Below are positions 42,798 through 54,491 of a stretch of DNA of 64,000 nucleotides, one piece after another (the stretch's first letter is position 1; every line of letters starts with the position of its first letter). This stretch comes from Balanoglossus misakiensis (lineage: Eukaryota; Hemichordata): positions 1,054,001-1,118,000 of the forward strand of contig CM082584.2 in assembly GCA_040954595.2 (NCBI GenBank), read 5' to 3'. The translations under genes were made by a program, and so were the position numbers. The notes under the pieces were generated by a model. It searched no databases. It had not been told where the DNA came from and saw nothing but the letters and a program-made list of their open reading frames with translations.

Positions 42798-43377
42798 CAC
42801 ATTCGCGTTGGGATTCAAGACAGTTTCAATATCTCAAGAAGCAATACAACGAGAAGACCTTCTCGGGATTTTATGCACATCCTGTTGGATATCGCTGCCA
42901 AATGTCCACAGATGATAAAACATGATACCAGAATGTTGTATTGGGGACAACCATCAAATGTTCCCGTGCCAGCGCCCTCTATATTCTAGAAACCCTGGTA
43001 TATCTCAAGAAACATTACCATTTTTAATTATTTTTAAAAGCAAAAGTAAGTTGTCATTTTATTTGTACAATTATTTCTCTATATTAAACAAGTATACATA
43101 AACACTAAAACATGTTTTGCCATGTTAACATAAATTTATGACCATTTTAAAATACTATATAGCTTATATTTATTAAAGTACAAATTCAGATGTTTTTCAT
43201 TTTTAACCATTTCCACAATCAAAATGAAAAAAAAAATCGCATTAATAGTAGATTGGGTTATATTGGATATCATTATGTAAAACTGAAGAGTCACTATGGC
43301 ATGGAAACTACTGAGATATGTGGTAGAAAACCAAAATGCCCAACAAATATACACAGTGTGTGTTGTGTGTTAGATAG

Positions 43378-43632
43378 GTACATACATACATACATACATA
43401 CATACATACATACATACATACATACATACATACATACATACATACATACATACATACATACATACAAACATACATACATGCATGCATGCATACATACATA
43501 CATACATACATACATACATACATACATACATACATACATACATACATACATACCTACATACATACATACATACATACATACATACATACATACATACATA
43601 CATACATACATACATACATACATACATACATG
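43378..43632 (+). repeat. (ATAC)n tetranucleotide array, about 255 bp
   Basis: About 60 CATA repeats with a short CATG core near 43480. The left flank AGTGTGTGTTGTGTGTTAGA is the complement of the right flank of the array at 45472, so the two arrays lie in inverted orientation. Confidence 0.97.
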
Positions 43633-43639
43633 CGCCCTG

Positions 43640-44840
43640 TATTGACCAAATACCGTCGTGCAAGCTCATGTACAAGCTATTTCTTTATGCCTGTACAAAA
43701 ATTGACCAAATTCTACTGTTTATTATGATTCATTCTTCGAAACAATTCATCTTCTTGCCATATTTTATTTGTTCATATAACACATTTTGAAGAAAAGTTG
43801 TACAAAGACTACAATATACTAATGGGCTATATTCTCAAAACAGATATATTACCACAAATACTACTAGGGATTGTGTAGTGGTTTCTTTCTCACTATAAGA
43901 CATATGATATCTGATATCAACCATACAAACAATATCAATAATAAAAAGCATAAAACACCAATTTATTTTATATAGCCTTATATTAATTTATTTCAATTGT
44001 GAAAATAGACACACATACAAAAAAGAACAGAAAAACAATCACAGTATCTGGTTTATGAAATAAAAAAGACCAAACAAGCAATTGCTTCCGAAATAACATA
44101 TTCCACATTCTGTCACAAATTGAGCAAATTCCAGTAAAATCAACCCCAAGGACCTACACACTAAATTTCAAAGTAATTGTACAAAGAATTTAACTAAACA
44201 CAACTAAAATTGATCAAAAATTACACATTTCACCACAATTTACATAAACTCTACCAACTTCACCCTAGGAACCTGCATACTAAATTTCAAAGTAATTGGC
44301 CCCGTGGTTTCAGTAAAGAAAAGTGACAGACAGTGACACCACTCACCCAATAAGACAATCACCCAATCTAATAAGCTCAACATAACTGACAACACAGCTA
44401 AACAGTTCACCGACAATATAAATACAATTGTGTACATTTCACAAATGACAATATTAGCCTTTTAGTCACCTCTGACTCTAATGTAAAGTACATTATGGTA
44501 ACTGTTCATTGAAATGTTTCTGGGAAATGTTTACTAAGGCTATTTAATATCTTCTAGTTTTTTTTTATAACACATGGTTTCTCTTGCAATTCCTCTTTCA
44601 GTAAACAGGATAAACTTTCTACACCATTACACTTATATGCTACTGCCAAATGGAAGTAATCTAATCCTGTAGTAGCTATAAAGCAGCATTGTCAGGGCCC
44701 AAGCAACATGATGAAAAAAGGTGAAAGCACAAGTTATAGTTACTCAAACTTTTACCAGAAAATTTTGATAGATCATATTGGTTCACGTCCAAGCAAATCG
44801 GACTTCTAACCATATTGGTTAGCTTACAATTTGATAAGTA
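43640..44840. other. non-coding stretch
   Basis: AT-rich. Words such as ACCTACACACTAAATTTCAAAG and CCTGCATACTAAATTTCAAAG (about 44153 and 44270) are diverged copies of the GTGTGCAGGT...-type repeat text seen at 49-53 kb. No exon seen. Confidence 0.4.
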
Positions 44841-44849
44841 TATAAATTA

Positions 44850-45150
44850 AAGGGACCCTTTTCCATTAATTATGTTTGATGCAAGACACCATTTATGTTA
44901 ATGTACATGTGGATATATAGTGAATCAACATTCAACAACACACACTGCTTGTAGACACAAGAGTGAAAAATCTTGCCAAAATGAATAATTGGTCTTTACC
45001 ATTTATTCATTTTGGGCGAGTTTTTACTGTCATATCCTACAAACGGGATGGAAGCTGTGTGTGGTCGAACGTTGATTCACTATATATCCACATTAACAGT
45101 CTCTTGTATCACACATAATTATTAAAAAAGGGCAGCAAAGAGACTTTCTG
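44850..45150. mobile_element. foldback MITE with arms of about 110 bp
   Basis: The left arm (about 44868-44975) and right arm (about 45015-45140) are inverted copies: TGGATATATAGTGAATCAAC against GTTGATTCACTATATATCCA, plus CATTAATTATGTTTGAT and its complement. Single diverged arms recur at about 59365-59510 and 61655-61770 inside introns of the membrane-protein gene. Confidence 0.78.
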
Positions 45151-45365
45151 CCTTTAATAAGCTAATAAAAGTGTTAGACTGCATTGGCTGCTCTATAATA
45201 CCATATAGCAATGCAGTAACTCCTGTGGATGCCAATTTCTGACTCTCTGTTATTTCTCACATGCATTTGTGAATTTTTATTGAAATAAAAAAACTGGTGT
45301 GTTGAATATGTCAGTGAGTGAATGTGCAATTGGACAGTGTGTTGGCAGTTAGTGGAGATAAAACA

Positions 45366-45438
45366 ATCCTCATGGTGTAATGGTTAACGCACTTGTCACT
45401 TTGTGATAAGGGATCCTGGTTCGATTCCTGGTGAGGAT
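45366..45438 (+). tRNA. tRNA-like sequence (probably SINE-derived), second copy
   Basis: 73 bases: ATCCTCA acceptor pairing with TGAGGAT, A box TGGTGTAATGGTTA, B box GGTTCGATTCC. One T-stem mismatch and the same overlong anticodon arm as 40241-40313. Directly upstream of the ATGT array. Confidence 0.5.
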
Positions 45439-45471
45439 GATAAAAAAGGAGTCCATTTGCTGTGTGTTTTC

Positions 45472-45673
45472 CATGTATGTATGTATGTATGTATGTATGT
45501 ATGTATGTATGTATGTATGTATGTATGTATGTATGTATGTATGTATGTATGTATGTATGTATGTATGTATGCATGCATGCATGCATGCATGCATGCATGC
45601 ATGCATGCATGTATGTATGTATGTATGTATGTATGTATGTATGTATGTATGTATGTATGTATGTATGTATGTA
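45472..45673 (+). repeat. (ATGT)n array with an ATGC core, about 200 bp
   Basis: ATGT repeats with about ten GCAT units in the middle (about 45570-45610), followed by TACCTATCTAACACACAACA. It is an inverted partner of 43378-43632. Confidence 0.97.
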
Positions 45674-45863
45674 CCTATCTAACACACAACACACACTGTG
45701 TATATTTAATTCCACAATGCTTGATACTAAAACTGTCCACAAAAAAACATTTCTTTATAACCCCTAAGTGCTTGTCTTCCACATTTACCTTCTCTTGGCA
45801 TTTATTTCCACAGATGATGAAATACTGCTCGTCTCTTCATCCTGGTCTCTTGCGCTCCCCTTT

Positions 45864-45959
45864 TTACTCTCCCTGAATGCTGACAACACGTACCGTCTCA
45901 TTGTTCAGTGGATATGCCTTGCTGTCATCTGCATCTGCTCCCTCAGTACCCCCTTCTCC
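45864..45959 (-). CDS. candidate terminal coding exon
   Basis: After a weak acceptor (GTGCCAG) the minus-strand frame reads TEGADADDSKAYPLNNETVR, then VVSIQGE and a stop at 45864-45866. It looks like an acidic cytoplasmic tail. No partner exon is found, and the surroundings are repeats. Confidence 0.22.
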   Translation of the reverse strand, partial: GEGGTEGADADDSKAYPLNNETVRVVSIQGE

Positions 45960-45964
45960 CTGGC

Positions 45965-46720
45965 ACAATCATCCAAATACTATCGCAGAGGGCGCTATAC
46001 TATATGACGATCAACACAATATCATTCAGATAATCTTTGCACAGTGGGTAAATTAAGCATTTGGTTTTTCACGAGACTTTCATCAGTTGTACTAAAATGA
46101 AATGTGTCTACACTATACAAATGACAATGGCCTTCTAATTCAGAGACGTTGGGAAGGACTAGTGAGCACATACAGCAAATCAGAAGGCCCAAAATGGCAA
46201 AGTTGCATGATTACTAATGGGAAACAAAGAATACACAGGGTATATTTAATTCCACAGAGTGCTTGATACTAAAATTATTGCTGTTTTACAATTGTGGCAT
46301 TTACTGCTGATAATGAGGTTACCATAGATACAATTGGAATGGAACCGGACAGGGATAAACATATAAAGGCAAGGTTAACCCCCCACCCCCTACCACAGAG
46401 GGCGCTATACCGATCATCAAGTCAGTACCATTGACATAAATCTGTGCAGAGTGGGTAAATTAGGCATTTGGTTCTTCAGATTTTCATAAGTTGCACTAAA
46501 ATGCTATGTGGCCCACTACAAGGACAAATAAGTCAAAAATGGCAAATTTGATATTTACTTTGAGGTTGACATGGGGCAAAGGAGACAATACAAGAACACT
46601 GAAACTCAATTAGTGAAACACTAAAGTTGTACATGTACTTTATTTCTCTAACAAACTTAGAGAAAATTTACATGGCCATCTTTTTACTCAGAGAACTGAT
46701 GTTGAAAAGAAAACAATGTT
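45965..46720 (-). repeat. inverted satellite units and arm matching 30840-31280
   Basis: Diverged reverse-complement copies of the 309-bp unit lie at about 45965-46135 (ending CAGAGGGCGCTATA) and 46265-46420. Then 46265-46700 mirrors 30840-31280 (GGGATAAACATATAAAGGCA, TTTACTCAGAGAACTGATGT). Some non-satellite sequence lies between. Confidence 0.7.
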
Positions 46721-46865
46721 ACATCATAAAATTGAAATCCTACATGTCACTAATTTCTGATTTTCACAAATGTTCATAAAAAAACCTGTTCTCTGCAAAC
46801 CTTACCCCCCCCCCCCCCCCTCCTATTGTCGGTGCTTCTAATGTAACTCTCAATTTTTCCCTAAG

Positions 46866-46930
46866 GTGTTAAAAGAACCAAATGGTGATGATATGGTAGA
46901 AGGGATATTTGAGGGAATAGACATAGATGA
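46866..46930 (+). pseudogene. exon-3-like segment of the OB gene family
   Basis: Between TTTTTCCCTAAG and GTAAGT: VLKEPNGDDMVEGIFEGIDI, then D and a split codon (phase 2). Fits after OB exon 2 in phase 0. The next exon-like segment does not join it in phase in its better-looking frame. Confidence 0.4.
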
Positions 46931-47039
46931 GTAAGTATTAACTGCAGTACTTGCTTCCACCAATTTCCTATCATTTTGTGTACATGTTCACGTCTCTGTG
47001 TCTTACCAATCACATTCTGTCCTTTTTATTTTTTTCTAG

Positions 47040-47186
47040 AAGTGGCATCTTCTGTGTCAGACGGCAAATACTTACAGTGTCCCACCTTATGCCAGACCTT
47101 GGGTACAGAGGAGGCCATATTAGAAAACCTGCCAATGCATGTACACTACTCTATCAATCAAGAAATGCAACAGTCACAAAGATTGA
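47040..47186 (+). pseudogene. exon-4-like segment, unknown domain
   Basis: Bounded by TTTTTTTCTAG and a GTAAGT donor. One frame reads DGKYLQCPTLCQTLGTEEAI and LENLPMHVHYSINQEMQ. Phases do not connect cleanly to 46866-46930 or to the following segment, so this copy has probably decayed or is spliced differently. No domain recognised. Confidence 0.35.
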
Positions 47187-47387
47187 GTAAGTTAACTAAA
47201 CCAAAGCAATCTCCACCCTGCAACTTCCCCAGCACTTACTATCTGCATGCAAGTTGTGAACTTTTAATTTAGTATTCATTACAGAAACATTTCAGTCCTA
47301 CAATTCACATGCATCTTATTTTCGTCAACACCAACTTATACAAAATATGATTTAACCATCTTGTTCTCATTTCTCTCCAATGTACAG

Positions 47388-47475
47388 AAAGCAGTAGCCT
47401 GGATGTATTTACAGAGAGAGAGGCTAGTACACGGCACTCATGTGGACATGCACTACCACATATCATATCTCAACG
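47388..47475 (+). pseudogene. terminal-exon-like segment (LVHGTHVDMHYHI)
   Basis: After acceptor CCAATGTACAG: KAVAWMYLQRERLVHGTHVD, then MHYHI. It is broken at about 47475, where the inverted OB exon 2 begins. Counterpart of 30764-30858. Confidence 0.38.
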
Positions 47476-47479
47476 GGAC

Positions 47480-47641
47480 TTCGGTTGTCGCTGTAGTATT
47501 TAACCCAAGTTTAACTGTGACACCCACGTCCGTACATGGCAAGGTTTTCTCTCCCAAAAGTTTCAGTTTGGCATCCCAGTTACCATCAGTTGCGCTTTCT
47601 CCATGCCTTCTAAGTTGAATGCGATTTACCATCACCGGATT
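47480..47641 (-). pseudogene. inverted copy of OB exon 2
   Basis: On the minus strand: ATDGNWDAKLKLLGEKTLPC and DVGVTVKLGLNTTATTEV, with acceptor TTTGCACCACAG. It is the same shortened, frame-broken subfamily as 29299-29475. The following 47642-48040 is its intron. Confidence 0.6.
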
Positions 47642-48039
47642 CATACTGTGGTGCAAAGACAATTAAAAACATCGATTGTAAGTCATTTAGTAGTGATACC
47701 ATTGTTACCAAACCTCGTTTTAAAATACATGTAATCTGTACTCAAAACTATCATTTTTTCTTTCTTTCTAGAATATGACTTGTGAGCGAGTGCCGCGTTT
47801 AAATTGATACTGAGAATAAACACCGCTAATCGACGATAAAATCAACGTATTTTCAAATGCAAGTGAACGCATGGAGGCAGCCATATTGAATTTAGGTTAC
47901 ATCCTAAGACATTCCGACTGGGCTTCAGGTGGATTCGGGAAAGGTCTCTAAAACATAATCGGTCATCCAGTTTTGTATACTAAATTTCTAAAAATGAAGG
48001 ACATGGGAGGTTAACATACCCACAATGACTACACACAAA

Positions 48040-48400
48040 AAAGGGCCCAGGCGTTTCGGGGTGCGATTGTTACGTACCTTAGCTCCATCATCTGCAACCA
48101 GCCAAGGCATGGCTGTGAAATTGCGCGTCATGGAGGATGTCGAGATCCGGAATTCCGCCAACGGGAAACTGTTTAGCGTGCCTTGTATGCAGCACGATGG
48201 CAACGTTCTGGAACTTAAATTCTGGAAAGAAAATCCGAAGTGGCTGAACAGATTATAGAAGGGAGAATACGTACAGCTCCGCAACTTTTCCACTGGAAGA
48301 GATAATACCATTTGCCTCTATGATAGAGCAAAGGCCGGGGATGCCATTACGCCGTTAAACCTGAAATATAGATTGAGAGTGGATATTGTTTTACACAATT
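48040..48400. pseudogene. OB exon 1 copy with an internal inversion
   Basis: The borders (GCGATTGTTACGTACCTT on the left, GCCGGGGATGCCATTACGCC on the right) lie in minus orientation. The exon body between them (about 48090-48332, ATGGAGGATGTCGAGATCCG and so on) lies in plus orientation, and a TAG interrupts it at AACAGATTATAG. The exon was flipped in place. A conserved 5' exon-like stretch (complement of CTCCTAGCTCTTGTGGAGAC) follows at about 48640-48730. Confidence 0.7.
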
Positions 48401-48839
48401 TTTGAACATTGAAGTAAAGTATTAGAATGATGGAGTCCGATAGAAAAAGTGAGTTGGTAATTTCGGCATCCGACTTCGTTATTAAAATGGAAAGATTTGC
48501 GATTTGAGATTCGGTTACCATTTGGAAGTTTGAAAGGAAATATTTCATTCAAGTACAGTGGCAACTACTGGATTATGGAGAATATTTGAAATGTTGATGA
48601 ACGGAGACCTATTAGAATCAATGAAAACCTACCTTTATTGGTGTTACGGTTACTACACCTGACAGACCGCTGGTCTGCGTCCGACCGATTTTGAGCTCCT
48701 AGCTCTTGTGGAGACATGCGGAGGTACAGCAGGTTTATTGTTTTTTTGTAAAACCATAGTTAAACTCCAAAAATCTTCTTCTCCAGAACGAGCGATGACT
48801 GAGTCGCAAGATTCGGGGAGTATGGTCACTACACTGATG

Positions 48840-51800
48840 TCTATCAAGTTTGCAAAGAGCATTGTGATTGGTCGAAGATTATGGCGGCCATATTGGATTT
48901 TGTAAAAAACAGAGAAAAATTGAAATTCCTTTTTCTAGTCCAAAAATTGATAGCATACAAATTCTTTTATGGATATCAATCGTCATGTGACTAAAATATA
49001 TAACAATTTTTTGGCGATTTTTCACATGACCTTTGACCTAATTATCACACATTATTATTTCTGCATGTCTAATTCCAGGCTAACCTATAGGGCTAGAGGT
49101 TTGGTTTTTGATGAATGTGGATTAGTGTGTGATCAAAATATTTTGCTACTTTTCATGACCCCTTTGACCTCTGCTGACCTCATTAATTATGCACATACCT
49201 AATTACAGGCGAACCAATAGAGCTAGAGTTTTGGTTTTTGTTGGACATGGACCAGTATGGGTAAAAAAAAATTGCCCAAATGTTGGGTGACCTCAGGTGA
49301 CCTTTGACCTACTTCACCCTATTTCAGCAGCAAAAATACACACATCCTTGTTATGTCATGAGATAATACATCCGATAGAAAATTCTGTTTCTTCTCATTC
49401 ATACTGTGCATATATAATTCAAGATCAGCGCTTGGGCCCAACAATGCTGCTCGCAGCTTTAATTAGGGCCCAAGCGCAAGCAAGCGCTTGGGCCCTATTG
49501 GTTTCGTTGGGGTTTTTTAGGGCCCAAGCGCATACCAGCGCTTGGGCCCTATTGGTTTCGTTGGGGTTTTTCTTTCTTCTTTCTTTCTTTATTCTTGTGT
49601 CAATTCTTTGTCGCTCTAGATCTCAGACACCGCTGCAGGTACACTTCTGAAACTTGCTACAGTGGTCAAGGTCAATGAGTAGTCGTGCATTGAACCTGTG
49701 AATTTTTAATTAGTCACGTGACCTGGCGGCCATATTGGATTTTCTGAAAAAATGCAAATCTCAGATCTCCGAAACTACAAGTCAGATCGACTTCAAATTT
49801 GGTGTGCAGGTAGTCTACTTTCTACCCATCATTTTTGTAATTGGATATTTTGCTGTAAATGTTGCAGTTTTTTTGCTACAATTTTTTTTCTGAAATCTGG
49901 CTTAAATTTCAAAAATCTTCTTCTCCAGAACCGGTGATAACTGAGTCACGCGGTTTGGGGTATGTGGTCACCTAACTGATGTCTATCAAGTTTGCGAAGA
50001 TCATTGTGATTGGTCGAAGATTATGGCGGCCATATTGGATTTTCGAAAAACCATAGTAAAACTTCAAAAATCTTCTTCTCAAGAACGGGCGATAACCGAG
50101 TCACAAGATTTGGTGTGTGTGGTCATTAAACAGGTGTCTATCAAGTTTGCGAAGGGGAATGTGATTGGTCGAAGATTATGGCGGCCATATTGGATTTTGT
50201 GAAAAACGATTAAAAAGTAAAAATTCCTTTTCTAGCCTAAAAATTGATAGCACAGAAATTCTTTTTATGGATATGAATCATCATATGACAAGAATAAGCT
50301 ATAAATATTTTGGTAATTTTGGCAATGACCTTTGACCTACTTTTGACGCATCATTTTTCTGCATATCTAATTCCAGGCTCACCAATAGGGCTATAAGTTT
50401 GGTTTTTGATGTATGTGGATTTGTATGTGATCAAAAAATGTTGCTACTTTTCATTACCCCTTTGACCTCTGGTGACCTCATTAAATATGCGCATACCTAA
50501 TTAATGATGAACCAATACACCTAGAGGTTTTGTTTTTGTTATACATGGACCAGTATGGGGTCAAAATATTTTGCCCAAATGTTGGGTGACCTCGGGTGAC
50601 CTTTGACCTACTTTTGCATATCTCGACATCCACAGCAGATACAACCTTGGCGTTTGGAGGTATGGGGCCATAATGAAAAGCCAAAGTTTTGGGTCACCTT
50701 TGACACCTGCTTAACTCATTATTTATGTGCATACCTAATTCCGGGCTAACCAAAAGGGCTAGAGGTCTGGTTTTTGTTGGACATGGACCACTATGGGTCA
50801 CAATTTTCTGCCCAAATTGTGGGTGACCTCTGGGTGACCTTTGACCTACTTAACACTATATCAACACCAAGCATAGATATAACCTTGATATTTCATGGGA
50901 TAAAACACAGCATTATGTTTCTACTCATTAATTATGTGCATATCTAATAATCTGATCAGATAATAGAGCTTGGGCCCGGACAATGCTGCTTGCAGCTTTA
51001 ATCTGTCTTTCTTTCTTTCTTTCTTTATTCTTGTGTCATTTCTTTGTCGCTCTTGATCTCAGACACCACTGCAGGTACACTTCTCAAACTTGCTACAGTG
51101 GTCAAGGTCAATGGGTAGTCGTGCATTGAACTCTTGAATTTTTAATTAGTCACGTGACCTGGCGGCCATATTGGTTTTTCGGAAAAAATGCAAATCTCAG
51201 ATCTCAGAAACTACAAGTCAGATCGACTTCAAATTTGGCATGCAGGTAGACTACCTTCTGCCCATCATTTTTGTAATTGGATATTTTGCTGTAAATGTTG
51301 CATTTTTTTTGCTACAATTTTTTTTCTGAAATCTGGCTTAAATTTCAAAAATCTTCTTCTCCAGAACCGGTGATAACCGAGTCACGGGGTTTGGGGTATG
51401 TGGTCACCTAACAGATGTCTATCAAGTTTGATATGAAGCATTGTGATTGGTCGAAGATTATGGCGGCCATATTGGATTTTCGAAAAACCATAGTAGAACT
51501 CCAAAAAATCTTCTTCTCCAGAACGGGCGATAACTGAGTCGCAAGATTCGGGGAGTATGGTCACTACACTGATGTCTATCAAGTTTGCAAAGAGCATTGT
51601 GATTGGTCGAAGATTATGGCGGCCATATTGGATTTTGTAAAAAGCAGTGAAAAATTGAAATTCCTTTTCCTAGTCTAAAAAATGACAGCATACAAATTAT
51701 TTTCATTGATATCAATCGTCATATGACTAAAATATGTTACAAATTTTTGGCGATTTTTCACATGACCTTTGACCTACTTATCACGCGTTATTATTTCTGC

Positions 51801-53649
51801 ATATCTAATTCCAGGCTAACCTATAGGGCTAGACGTTTGGTTTTTGATGCATGTGGATTAGTGTGTGATCAAAATATTTTGCTACTTTTCATGACCCTTT
51901 GACCTTTGCTGACCTCATTAATTATGTGCATAGCTAATTACAGGTGAACCAATAGAGCTAGAGGTTTGGTTTTTGTTGGACATGGACCAGTATGGGATCA
52001 AAATTTTTTGCCCAAATGTTGGGTGACCTCTGGTGACCTTTGACCTACTTTCGCATATCTCAGCATCCAGAGCAGATACAGCCATGGCATTTTGTAGGAG
52101 GGGACCAGAATGTAAAGCCACATTTTTGGGTCACCTGTGACACCTGCTGACCTCATTAAATATGCACATACCTAATAACATCCGAACCAAAAGAGCTAGA
52201 GTTTTGGTTTTTGTTGGACATGGACCAGTATGGGTAAAAAAAAATTGCCCAAATGTTGGGTGACCTTAGGTGACCTTTGACCTACTTCACCCTATTTCAG
52301 CAGCAACAATACACACATCCTTGTTATGTCATGAGATAATACATCCGATAGAAAATTCTGTTTCTTCTCATTCATACTGTGCATATATAATTCAAGATCA
52401 GCGCTTGGGCCCGACAATGCTGCTCGCAGCTTTAATTCTTCTTCTTCTTCTTCTTCTTCCGAGAAATTCGGCCAGGTAGATCTGGAAAACCGCTGCACCT
52501 TGGGGGCTGAAACTTGGTAGGGTGATAGGGGCCAATGAGTAGACGTGCAGTGGCTCGTGAATATTTAATTAGTCACGTGACCTGGCGGCCATATTGCATT
52601 TCCTGACAATCGTTAAACGAGTCCTTCTCAAAAACTACTGGGCCGATCGAGTTCAAATTTGGTGTGCAGGTAGCCTACCTTCTGTCCATCATTTTACCCC
52701 ATTGAAATCATGACGTCACACATAAAGTTTTTTTGCTACAATTGTTTTTCTGAAAAACTACTTAAAACTTTAAAAATCTTCTTCTTCAGAACCAGCGATT
52801 GCCGAGTCACAGGATTCGGGGTATGTGGTCACCTAACCTATTTTTATCAAGTTTGCGAAGCGCACTGTGATTGGTCGATCATTATGGCGGCCATGTTGGA
52901 TTTTCTGAAAACCATTGAAAAATGAAAATTCTGCTTTGTAGCCAAAATGTTGACAGCACGTAAATTCTTTTTTTGGATATGAGTCATCATATGACCGGAA
53001 GTTGTTACAATTTTTCGGGGCAATTTTGACATGACCTTTGACCCAGTTTTAAAACAACTAATTATATATGCATATCCCCATACCTCCTCTTGTAAAAGCA
53101 CCACAGTCATGAATTTTGTGGACATGGGTACCAATGCTGCCAGGACATGACACAACTATTTTGGTAATTTTGGCAATGACCCTTGACCTATTTCTAAAAC
53201 ATCATTTTTCTGCATATCTAATTCCAGGCTAACCAATAGGGCTAGAGGTCTGGTTTTAGTTGGACATGGCCCACTCTGGGGTCAACATTTTATGCCCAAA
53301 TTTTGGGTGACCTTGGATGACCTTTGATCTAATTTCCCATATCTCAGCATCCACAGCAGTTAGAGTCCTGACTTTTGGAGGGCCGATGGAGCAGATATGG
53401 AGTCTTACACAAGACCTCATTAATTATGCGCATACCTAATTCTAGGCGAACCAATAGAGCTAGGTGTTTGGTTTTTGTTGGACCTAGACTAGTATGGGGT
53501 CCGATTTTTTTGCCCAAATTTGGGGTGACCTCTGGTGACCTTTGACCTACTTTCCAATATCTTGGTATCCACAGCAGATACAGCCTTGGCATTTGCTTGT
53601 TACCATGGGAACCGCTTGTGCCCCGCCAACGCTGCTTGCAACTTTAATT
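48840..53649 (+). repeat. array of about 1.2-1.5-kb repeat units
   Basis: Units end with ACAATGCTGCTCGCAGCTTT followed by AAT(T), at 49464, 51002, 52437 and (diverged) 53649. Each starts with a pyrimidine run ((CTTT)n or (CTT)n), then text with GTCACGTGACCTGGCGGCCA, several GATTATGGCGGCCATATTGG blocks and several blocks built around GGTTTTTGTTGGACATGG and TGACCTTTGACCT. Short GGGCCC palindromes (AGGGCCCAAGCGC...GCGCTTGGGCCCT) sit at the 49.46-49.56 kb junction. No long open frame. Probably a non-autonomous element family inserted or amplified head to tail. Confidence 0.8.
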
Positions 53650-53887
53650 GTATTTTGCATTTTCTCACGGTGGCGACCATATTCCTTTGCGGCGAATATT
53701 TATTATTTGTCTGGTTTAAACTTGCATATGCACTCATACTTAGGGTTCATAATACTTGTAGATAGTTCAGTGCATACTTCTGTATGGGCTAAAGGTGGTG
53801 CAGTTTGAAAAAAAGTGTGATAATTTCCCAAAAGTACCAGCTGATGCACCGATTTATGTCTAATCTCTGTTTTGAATTTCTTGGCAG
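53650..53887 (+). other. intron sequence before the first recognised exon of the membrane-protein gene
   Basis: No exon seen. The gene's upstream exons must lie beyond the repeat array or were not recognisable. Confidence 0.5.
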
Positions 53888-54088
53888 CTTAACCCAAGTT
53901 GATAGTACCCTTCTTGTCCTGGACAGAAGTCTATCTGTCAGTACAAATGGTGTAACCGTATCAGTAGATGACAACTCGTGGCATAATGTTGTCATGGTAA
54001 TTGAAGAAGGCATTGTGGCAGTTTACTTGAATGGTGTTGCAGTAACATCACCCCTTCCATCCTGGACAGGTATCGATGACTCAGAAAA
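53888..54088 (+). CDS. membrane-protein gene, exon A: LamG/pentraxin fold, first half
   Basis: Acceptor TTTCTTGGCAG, donor AAAA/GTAAGT. The exon enters with one base of a split codon and leaves with two. STLLVLDRSLSVSTNGVTVS, then DDNSWHNVVMVIEE and VAVYLNGVAV form the W-H-x-V...VYLNG signature of concanavalin-like LamG/pentraxin domains, which bind ligands outside the cell. The gene is SVEP1-like in its set of modules but ends in a membrane anchor. Earlier exons are missing from view. Confidence 0.85.
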
Positions 54089-54491
54089 GTAAGTTGCTAG
54101 TGGAACTCCGAACATTTTTAACTCCTACAAAGCCATAGAAAATTGTCATCATCACATGTTAAAATTCTATATTTTCCTATACTGTCAAGTTTTCCCAAGC
54201 CTCAAGAGAAGTGAACCATTTATTTGTGAAGCAGTTATCTTGTTTATAACTTATCTGCTAGGTAGCTTGTCTTACTCCTACATGACAATACAATATCATC
54301 ATAACATGTTGCGACTTACAACAAAACTGGCCAAAAAAATCAAGGGAGCAAACTATGGACATCAGCAAAGCTATCTTCGTGGCACTTTCAAATTCAAACT
54401 TATGCGGAACGATACTGATTTTCACAGTTTATTTTTGACAACTTCTTACCAGCACTTTTAATGAATTCATTATTCTCTTGTTTTTCAACAG

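Noticed and set aside
40241-45438. functional tRNA genes
   Set aside because: The acceptor, D and T arms fit, but the anticodon arm is overlong and lacks U33, and the flanks are repetitive.
43378-45673. long open frames with HTYI or MYVC repeats
   Set aside because: They are translations of the ATAC/ATGT microsatellites, open in many frames on both strands.
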